Shown one piece after another: positions 1 to 4,923 of a stretch of 6,419 nt of DNA. Numbering within the stretch: the first letter of the stretch is position 1; each line of letters opens with the position of its first letter. The translations under genes and the position numbers were made by a program. The stretch covers positions 1 to 6,419 of the forward strand of contig JBMYRC010000190.1 of assembly GCA_049601975.1 (NCBI GenBank). Reading direction: 5' to 3'. Under the pieces are notes generated by a model, which was not told the DNA's origin, searched no databases, and was given only the letters and a program-made list of their open reading frames with translations. This DNA comes from UBA6544 sp049601975 (GTDB taxonomy: Bacteria; Pseudomonadota; Alphaproteobacteria; UBA8366).

Positions 1-1310
1 TCCCACACCAATTTCATCAGCTTGATCCGATCTTCCGCCGAGCGACCATCCGCCGAGACTTGGACGCTTTCGGCAATCGCCGCCAGTTCGGGGTTCCGCA
101 TATCCTCGATCGAAGAGGGCAACATGATCAGCGCGCCGCCGGAAAGCTCCCGCAGCGTGTTGATCATCAGAGGGTAGTATTCCTGAGTGAGGGTCTGCGC
201 CGCGTAGACGGCATGCCGGTCAGGGACGAAGTATTTTCCCCATTGGCTGCCTTTGGCCTCCATACCCCACATCATATTTTCGACCGCGGCCGCTTGCGCT
301 GCCATCTTGCCGAGTGATTCCGCGACTGCCGGCAGCTTGACCGTGCCGATGGTTTCGCACACTGCGCGGGCCAAACCCGCGAGGAATTTCAGCTTCACGG
401 TCAGCCTTATTTGCGCCTGATAGTTCTGATAGATATGGCCCGGCGTGTCATGGAACTGGCGGCGACACATCTCCGGGTCACGGTGCACGAAGACTCGCTC
501 CCACGGCACTTTCACGTCGTCGAAATACATCAACGCGTCATTCTCGTCGTACCGCGATGACAGCGGGTTATCGTAATAAGCGCCCGCATGCTGTTCATAG
601 GATTTCCGCGACAGCACCTTCAATCCCTTGGTTGCCATGGGAATAGCAAAACAGCTGGCGTAGTCGACCTCGTCCGGGCGCAGCGGTTGCAGATGCGCCA
701 CGAACACTTCGTTCGCCATGATCGAGCTGGTGCCAAGCATCTTCGCACCCCGCACGGTGATCCCTTCGCTATCCTCATCAACGACCTTCAACATTGGATC
801 GTTATTGCCGAGCTCGCTCGCGGATTTGGAGCGATCGACCTGCGGATTGATGATGACGTACGTGAGGAACAAATCATTGTCGCGGGCGTGAACATAATAG
901 TCCCAATAGGCCTTGGCGCGATCGCTGTCATAGGCCTCGAACAGGTCGCGCCCCATCAGCTGGCCTGTGACGGCGGATGCTAGATGATCCGGCGAACGGC
1001 CCATAAAACCGCCATGCTGTTCCGCCCACAACACCAATGCTTCGCGGCGTTGCACCAAGTCCTCATAGGATTCGGGCATCTGCCAGGCCCGGTTCACGCG
1101 CCGCCCATTGGTCGGCGATTCGAAGGTCATCGCTTCTGCGTTCACGGGATCAGCCTGATAATCGTAAAGACCGGCGGCGGTCTGAATGGAATTGCGAAAG
1201 GCTGGATGTTCCGTCGCGTCGCCGACCAATTCTCCTTCGATATAGACGGTGCGATTGTCCTTCAGGCTCGCGATATGCTCGGCGGCGTTCTTAATCGGCA
1301 GGGCGGACAT
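1..1310 (-). CDS. HpaB/PvcC-family flavin-dependent monooxygenase, C-terminus cut by window edge
   Basis: Oxygenase component of a two-component FADH2-dependent aromatic hydroxylase; family members take reduced flavin from a separate HpaC-type reductase, which is not in this window. I translated 436 codons from the ATG at 1310; the frame is open to base 1. The protein is collinear with E. coli HpaB: HPAFRN (35-40) near the N-terminus, MGRSPDH (103-109), the NPQVDRSK stretch (155-162), the flavin-site region GTSSIMAN (193-200), LSSRYDENDA (250-259) with VPWERVFVHRD (268-278), and LPSS (397-400) near the end. About 45-80 C-terminal residues are missing. A GAGG Shine-Dalgarno (plus-strand 1317-1320) sits 6 nt before the ATG. 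Against E. coli substrate residues Arg113/Tyr117/His155, this protein has Arg105, His109 and Tyr151, so the last two are swapped. It lies 69 bp downstream of ilvA on the same strand and may be cotranscribed. The family is certain; the substrate is unknown. Confidence 0.93.
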   Translation of the reverse strand, partial: MSALPIKNAAEHIASLKDNRTVYIEGELVGDATEHPAFRNSIQTAAGLYDYQADPVNAEAMTFESPTNGRRVNRAWQMPESYEDLVQRREALVLWAEQHGGFMGRSPDHLASAVTGQLMGRDLFEAYDSDRAKAYWDYYVHARDNDLFLTYVIINPQVDRSKSASELGNNDPMLKVVDEDSEGITVRGAKMLGTSSIMANEVFVAHLQPLRPDEVDYASCFAIPMATKGLKVLSRKSYEQHAGAYYDNPLSSRYDENDALMYFDDVKVPWERVFVHRDPEMCRRQFHDTPGHIYQNYQAQIRLTVKLKFLAGLARAVCETIGTVKLPAVAESLGKMAAQAAAVENMMWGMEAKGSQWGKYFVPDRHAVYAAQTLTQEYYPLMINTLRELSGGALIMLPSSIEDMRNPELAAIAESVQVSADGRSAEDRIKLMKLVW

Positions 1311-1347
1311 CGGGAACCTCGTCGTTGAAAACCTCAAACCCCATTGT

Positions 1348-1369
1348 GATTCCCGCGAGGGTGGGAATC
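1348..1369. repeat. REP/dRS3-like short palindrome between ilvA and the monooxygenase gene
   Basis: The arms GATTCCC (1348-1354) and GGGAATC (1363-1369) flank 8 bases, GCGAGGGT. The core fits the ATTCCC-N8-GGGAAT consensus of the neisserial dRS3 element exactly, and the flank continues CCAG, as in the GGGAATCCAG intergenic palindromes widespread in proteobacteria. As RNA the stem can grow by a G-U and a C-G pair to 9 bp with a GAGG loop. No U-run follows on either strand, so it is not a typical intrinsic terminator. It could stabilise or partly attenuate the minus-strand transcript. That it is a dispersed repeat is inferred from resemblance; only one exact copy is in this window. Confidence 0.6.
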
Positions 1370-1379
1370 CAGCCCGATG

Positions 1380-2894
1380 CTAGTTCAGGAACGTCCGGTA
1401 GGCCGGATTTTCCGTCTCACGGAAGCTCGGATAGCCCAAGGTCTCGAGAAAAGACTGGAATTCGCTCTCGTCCGACTCCGGTACCTGCACGCCGCAGAGC
1501 ACACGGCCAAAAGCAGAGCCGTGATTACGGTAATGGAACAAGCTGATGTTCCAACGTTCGCCCATATGGGTGAGGAAATTCATTAAGGCGCCCGGTCGTT
1601 CCGGAAACTCGAACCGGTAGACCTGTTCGTCGCCGTTATTGCCCGGTTGCCCGCCGACCATGTGGCGGATATGCAACTTCGCCATGTCGTTCTCGGTGAG
1701 GTCGCGGACCGTATAACCGTTCTTACGCAGCGTCTTCAGGATGAGCGCGCGTTCCGAATCACCCTCCGACAATCCGACACCGACGAATATCTGAGCCTCC
1801 GCCTGATCCGAATACCGGTAATTAAACTCGGTCACACTACGTTTCCCGAGAATTTGGCAAAATTTACGGAAACTACCCTTCACTTCCGGAATCGTAACCG
1901 CAAACAGCGCTTCCCGCGACTCGCCGATCTCCGCGCGTTCGGAGATATGCCGCAAACGGTCGAAATTCACATTGGCGCCACTGTTGACCGCAATCAATGT
2001 CTTGTCCGCCAGCCTCTTCCGCGCGGCATAGATCTTCATACCAGCAACGGCGAGCGCGCCCGACGGCTCCGCGATAGCCCGCGTGTCATCAAACAGATCC
2101 TTCACCGCCGCGCACATCTGATCGACGTCGACGAGCACTACCTCATCGATGAGTTTGCGCGCCAATCGGAACGTCTCCTTGCCGACCTGCGCCACTGCTA
2201 CGCCATCGGCGAAAATACCAACCTGGTCGAGGACGACCCGCCGTCCCTTTTTTAGCGAATGGTACATAGAAGCGGAATCGACCGCCTCGACGCCGATGAT
2301 TTTGATCTCGGGCCGGATGGTTTTGACATAGGCCGCCACCCCCGCCGCCAACCCGCCGCCGCCGATGGGCAGGAAGATCGCGTGGATATCGCCCATGTGC
2401 TGGCGCAAGATTTCCATCCCGACCGTGCCCTGCCCCGCGATCACATCCGGATCGTCGAAGGGATGCATCAAGGTCAGGCCCTTCTTCTCGATGATCTCCA
2501 ACACTCGGGCGTATGCAGAGGCGAAATCGTCACCGTGCAGGATTACCTTCGCACCCCATTTCCGGACCGCACTGACCTTAATCTCCGGTGTCGTCTGCGG
2601 CATCACAATGGTCGCCGAGACCTTCATGCGCGCCGCAGCCAGCGCCACCCCTTGCGCGTGGTTGCCGGCCGATGCCGCGATCACGCCTTTCTTGCGGGCG
2701 GCTTCCGGCAGGTTCACCAGTTTGTTGTAGGCCCCGCGAAGCTTGAAGGAGAAAACCGGCTGCAAATCCTCGCGCTTGATGAGCACACGGTTGCCAATGC
2801 GCACGGACAAACCGGGCGCCGCATCGAGTGGCGATTCGATCGCAACGTCATAGACGGGCGCGTTAAGAATTTTGTTCAAGTATTTTTGCGGCAC
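1380..2894 (-). CDS. ilvA: Threonine ammonia-lyase, biosynthetic (long, two regulatory domains)
   Basis: PLP enzyme converting L-threonine to 2-oxobutanoate and ammonia, the first committed step to isoleucine; cytoplasmic, a tetramer in E. coli. The 504 residues (about 514 in E. coli) hold the catalytic domain at about 1-320: Schiff-base Lys51 in SFKLRGAY, SAGNHAQG (75-82), the phosphate-binding glycine loop GGGGLAAG (178-185), EPSGA (276-280) and NSGANVNFDRLRH (304-316). Two ACT-like effector domains follow at about 328-410 and 425-502, with FPERPGALMNFL (430-441) and NISLFHYR (449-456). Tyr359 and Tyr455 align with E. coli Tyr369 and Tyr465, the effector-site tyrosines, so isoleucine inhibition and valine activation are expected. 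The start is GTG: an in-frame TAG lies three codons upstream (plus-strand 2901-2903) and GGAGG (2905-2909) is 10 nt away. It heads the leftward unit and is divergent from the dioxygenase operon. The sequence supports the feedback-regulated form rather than the short catabolic TdcB form. Confidence 0.97.
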   Translation of the reverse strand: MPQKYLNKILNAPVYDVAIESPLDAAPGLSVRIGNRVLIKREDLQPVFSFKLRGAYNKLVNLPEAARKKGVIAASAGNHAQGVALAAARMKVSATIVMPQTTPEIKVSAVRKWGAKVILHGDDFASAYARVLEIIEKKGLTLMHPFDDPDVIAGQGTVGMEILRQHMGDIHAIFLPIGGGGLAAGVAAYVKTIRPEIKIIGVEAVDSASMYHSLKKGRRVVLDQVGIFADGVAVAQVGKETFRLARKLIDEVVLVDVDQMCAAVKDLFDDTRAIAEPSGALAVAGMKIYAARKRLADKTLIAVNSGANVNFDRLRHISERAEIGESREALFAVTIPEVKGSFRKFCQILGKRSVTEFNYRYSDQAEAQIFVGVGLSEGDSERALILKTLRKNGYTVRDLTENDMAKLHIRHMVGGQPGNNGDEQVYRFEFPERPGALMNFLTHMGERWNISLFHYRNHGSAFGRVLCGVQVPESDESEFQSFLETLGYPSFRETENPAYRTFLN

Positions 2895-2904
2895 CGAACC
2901 CTAG

Positions 2905-2909
2905 CCTCC
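2905..2909 (-). promoter_or_regulatory. Ribosome binding site fixing the ilvA GTG start
   Basis: Plus-strand CCTCC reads GGAGG on the minus strand, 10 nt before the GTG at 2894. The ilvA frame has a TAG (plus-strand CTA, 2901-2903) between this site and the GTG, so no longer start is possible. The codons after the GTG align with the start of E. coli IlvA. The spacing is slightly long and the start codon non-AUG, consistent with moderate translation. Confidence 0.6.
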
Positions 2910-3004
2910 GGATTTCCGTTGCGTCGGGTGACTTAACCCAACAAGGACGCCAAGACAATGCGACCCCTGGACACGGTTATGGTTTCGATGGATCCGAATC
3001 GCTC

Positions 3005-3028
3005 TATACTCTTCCCAAGAAGAGTATA
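3005..3028. promoter_or_regulatory. Perfect inverted repeat, candidate operator in the divergent control region
   Basis: The arms TATACTCTTC (3005-3014) and GAAGAGTATA (3019-3028) are exact reverse complements around the 4 bases CCAA. The site is 63 bp before the dioxygenase start and 111 bp before the ilvA start. Its right arm overlaps a TATAAT hexamer (3025-3030). A 24 bp two-fold symmetric site over a -10 element is what a dimeric repressor operator looks like. It could also form an RNA hairpin with a CCAA tetraloop, but no U-run follows on either strand, so a terminator is unlikely. The binding protein is not identifiable; no regulator gene is in the window. Confidence 0.6.
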
Positions 3029-3049
3029 ATCCATCGCCATTTCCGTCAG
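3023..3049 (-). promoter_or_regulatory. Possible ilvA promoter on the minus strand
   Basis: Read on the minus strand, CTGACG (3049-3044) and TATACT (3028-3023) are separated by 15 nt, a weak -35/-10 pair facing ilvA. The -10 lies inside the inverted repeat at 3005-3028, so one protein bound there could affect both directions. The spacer is shorter than the optimal 17 and the match is moderate, so this is tentative. Confidence 0.25.
3025..3030 (+). promoter_or_regulatory. Possible -10 element for the dioxygenase operon
   Basis: TATAAT matches the sigma-70 -10 consensus exactly and would place transcription start near 3037, about 54 nt before the dioxygenase ATG. No good -35 is seen at the proper spacing: bases 3002-3007 are CTCTAT. 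Either an activator is needed or the match is partly a by-product of the palindrome. Confidence 0.35.
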
Positions 3050-3060
3050 CTTGGGAATGG
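3037..3060. repeat. Imperfect inverted repeat in the dioxygenase leader
   Basis: CCATTTCC (3037-3044) and GGGAATGG (3053-3060) pair over 8 positions with one G-T mismatch, which is G-U in RNA, around the 8 bases GTCAGCTT. It ends 30 bp before the ATG at 3091, within the expected mRNA leader. The core ATTTCC-N8-GGGAAT differs by one base from the dRS3-type core at 1349-1368 and has the same 8 bp spacer. It may be a diverged copy, a second regulator site or chance. Confidence 0.4.
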
Positions 3061-3076
3061 CTTCGGGTTAGCATCT

Positions 3077-3083
3077 AAAGGAG
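3077..3083 (+). promoter_or_regulatory. Ribosome binding site of the dioxygenase gene
   Basis: AAAGGAG lies 7 nt upstream of the ATG at 3091, a near-ideal Shine-Dalgarno and spacing. It decides this start over the out-of-frame ATG at 3083. Confidence 0.85.
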
Positions 3084-3090
3084 TGAAGCC

Positions 3091-4173
3091 ATGTCAGCGT
3101 TACCAAAGCTCGACGATATTTCGATGCCGGACAGCACCATCGAAGGGCCATCCGCTTGGTACGGACCTGACATGGACGCCAATACCGAGTGGCTGCGCCC
3201 GTTTTCCGACACCGAACTCGCGGAACTTGATGACGCCATGCGGGCTGCCAAGGCGCGCGGCGACGGTGTGATCGATATCACGCGGGGCAATTTCAATTTG
3301 CCGACACTGGGCCCGGTCTTGAATGATACCCGCGAAGAATTGCTCGAAGGACGCGGCTTCGTTTTGCTGCGCGGTATTCCTGTCGAGCGCTATTCCATCG
3401 AAGAATCGGCGATGATCTATTACGGGATCGGCGCGCATCTGGGCTATGGCGTGCCACAGAACGGTAAAGGCCACGTGCTTGGGCATGTAAAAGACCTCGG
3501 CTACGACCACGAAGACACCAATGTGCGCATCTATCAGACTGCGGTGCGGCAAACTTTCCATACGGATGGTTGCGATTTCGTATCACTGTTGTGTTTGAAG
3601 CCGGCGAAAAGCGGTGGGCTGTCCAGCATTGTCTCCTCCGTGACGATGTTTAACGAAATGTACAAACGGCGCCCGGATCTGGCGGCAGTGTTGTTCCGCC
3701 CTCTCGCCGTAGATCGCCGAGGCGAAGTGCCGGAAGGCTATAAGGGCTATTTCGACATGCCGCCATTCAATTGGTTCGCGGGCAAGCTTTCGACCTATTA
3801 CGTGCGCCGCTACATCCAGTCAGCGGAACGCTTCGACGATGTCCCGAACCTGTCTGAGGAGACACTGGAAGCGCTCGACTTGTTCGACGAGCTGGCGAAT
3901 GATCCGGCATTGCGCCTCGACATGGAGTTCAAACCCGGCGATATCCAGGTATTGCACAACCATCAAATCCTGCACGACCGCACCGCCTACGAGGATTGGG
4001 CGGAGCCGGAACGCAAACGCCACTTGTTGCGACTTTGGCTGAGCCCCAAAGGTGCCCGTCCGCTTCCGGAGCACTTCATCCCGCGCTACAGTTCGATCAC
4101 GCCGGGCGACCCAGGCCGAGGCGGCATTCGCACACCGGGCCAAGTCTTGAACGCGCCCTTGGATGCGGTTTGA
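3091..4173 (+). CDS. TauD/TfdA-family Fe(II)/2-oxoglutarate-dependent dioxygenase
   Basis: Predicted cytoplasmic non-haem iron hydroxylase coupling oxidation of a small organic substrate to 2-oxoglutarate decarboxylation. In the 360 residues, GRGFVLLRGIPVE (87-99) is the typical entry to the jelly-roll core. FHTDG (156-160) supplies the HxD iron ligands His157 and Asp159. LHNHQILHDRTAYED (288-302) supplies the distal histidine, probably His295, in the family's H-x-R-T-A-[FY] setting. RHLLRLWLS (310-318) supplies the 2-oxoglutarate-binding arginine, probably Arg314. All iron and cosubstrate residues are present, so it should be active. There is no signal peptide or membrane segment. The strong Shine-Dalgarno at 3077-3083 supports the start. 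It is first of three close genes; its TGA overlaps the next ATG. The substrate is unknown: the family covers taurine, aryloxyacetates, betaines, carnitine precursors and free amino acids, and the conserved residues visible here do not separate them. Confidence 0.93.
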   Translation: MSALPKLDDISMPDSTIEGPSAWYGPDMDANTEWLRPFSDTELAELDDAMRAAKARGDGVIDITRGNFNLPTLGPVLNDTREELLEGRGFVLLRGIPVERYSIEESAMIYYGIGAHLGYGVPQNGKGHVLGHVKDLGYDHEDTNVRIYQTAVRQTFHTDGCDFVSLLCLKPAKSGGLSSIVSSVTMFNEMYKRRPDLAAVLFRPLAVDRRGEVPEGYKGYFDMPPFNWFAGKLSTYYVRRYIQSAERFDDVPNLSEETLEALDLFDELANDPALRLDMEFKPGDIQVLHNHQILHDRTAYEDWAEPERKRHLLRLWLSPKGARPLPEHFIPRYSSITPGDPGRGGIRTPGQVLNAPLDAV

Positions 4174-4913
4174 TGCGGATCGACGGCCGCGCGGCTATCG
4201 TCACCGGGGCCGCGTCGGGGATCGGCAAAGCGTCAGCGCAGCTCTTCGCTTCGGAAGGCGCAAATGTGTTAGCGGTCGACCGCCCGGGGACGCCGCTCTC
4301 GGAAGTACATGCGGAACATTCCCGTATCTCCATTTTGGAGCAGGACGTCACAGATGATGACGCACCCGGCATTATCGTCGACACGGCGATTGAGCGATAC
4401 GGGCGCCTCGATATTCTGTTCAACAACGCCGGCATCTCGCGCCGCGCAATTGTCGGTGAGCAAACGGAAGAAGATTGGAACCTGACACTGTCGGTCAATC
4501 TGACCGCGCAATTTCGCCTCGCGACGGCGGCGGTCCCCCATTTGAAGGAATCGCCCGCCGGACGGATCGTCAACACGGCCTCTGTCATGGCGCGTATGAC
4601 CGATTACGGTCTCGCCGCCTATAGTGCGTCGAAGGCTGGTGTCGCCGGGATGACCCGCGCCTTGGCGCTCGACCTTGGGAAGTTCGGTATCACCGCGAAT
4701 TATATCGAACCCGGGGCCATTCAAACAGGCATGACCCAGGCTGCATTCCAGGACGATGACATCGCGGCGGTCTGGGCCAAGAAAGCGGCGCTCCGTCGCC
4801 TGGGTGAGCCCATCGACATCGCCCGAGCAGCGCTGTTCCTGGCGTCAGACGATGCCGGCTTCGTCTCCGGCCACGGCCTCACGGTCGATGGCGGATTGAC
4901 CCTCAGAACATAG
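4173..4913 (+). CDS. SDR-family NAD(P)-dependent oxidoreductase (classical short-chain dehydrogenase)
   Basis: Classical short-chain dehydrogenase/reductase of 246 residues, the usual family length. It shows the cofactor-binding TGAASGIG (11-18), Asp36 at the end of the second strand (VLAVDRPG), NNAG (84-87), Asn109, catalytic Ser137, YSASK with Tyr150 and Lys154, the PG motif (180-181), and a typical C-terminal VSGHGLTVDGG (231-241). Asp36 in that place favours NAD(H) over NADP(H). The open frame extends upstream to 3996, but that extension has no SDR resemblance and lies wholly inside the dioxygenase gene. The ATG at 4173 starts directly at the Rossmann strand and shares its A with the dioxygenase TGA (TGATG), so it is translationally coupled. 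In context it probably oxidises the hydroxylated product of the dioxygenase to a carbonyl; this is inference, and the substrate is unknown. Confidence 0.95.
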   Translation: MRIDGRAAIVTGAASGIGKASAQLFASEGANVLAVDRPGTPLSEVHAEHSRISILEQDVTDDDAPGIIVDTAIERYGRLDILFNNAGISRRAIVGEQTEEDWNLTLSVNLTAQFRLATAAVPHLKESPAGRIVNTASVMARMTDYGLAAYSASKAGVAGMTRALALDLGKFGITANYIEPGAIQTGMTQAAFQDDDIAAVWAKKAALRRLGEPIDIARAALFLASDDAGFVSGHGLTVDGGLTLRT

Positions 4914-4916
4914 GAG
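4913..4916 (+). promoter_or_regulatory. Ribosome binding site of the GGT-like gene, overlapping the SDR stop
   Basis: GGAG begins on the last base of the SDR TAG stop (4911-4913) and sits 7 nt before the ATG at 4924. The intergenic gap is only 10 nt, which ties this gene to the same transcript and gives it its own initiation signal. Confidence 0.75.
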
Positions 4917-4923
4917 ACTCGAC

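Noticed and set aside
588..1328. Plus-strand open frames of 131 and 114 residues at the left end.
   Set aside because: They are antisense to the HpaB-like gene, whose conserved motifs run continuously through the same bases on the minus strand.
1348..1369. The hairpin after ilvA as a rho-independent terminator.
   Set aside because: No T-run follows on either strand and the same-strand monooxygenase gene starts only 38 bp further on; a REP-type repeat fits better.
1647..2936. Long plus-strand open frames (202 and 225 residues) opposite ilvA.
   Set aside because: They are arginine- and histidine-rich antisense shadows of a clearly conserved gene, with no recognisable domain.
3005..3028. The perfect palindrome as an intrinsic terminator or a mobile-element end.
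   Set aside because: No T-tract follows, it lies upstream of both divergent genes rather than at a gene end, and there is no transposase or target duplication nearby.
2958..3029. A 23-codon ORF (ATG at 2958, TAA at 3027-3029) in the control region, with AAGGA 10 nt upstream, as a possible leader peptide.
   Set aside because: It has no run of regulatory codons, no attenuator-like terminator follows, and its end simply coincides with the palindrome; chance is the simpler explanation.
3996..4172. Upstream extension of the SDR reading frame to an ATG at 3996.
   Set aside because: It lies wholly within the dioxygenase gene, which is clearly coding in another frame, has no SDR resemblance, and the ATG at 4173 begins exactly at the Rossmann fold.
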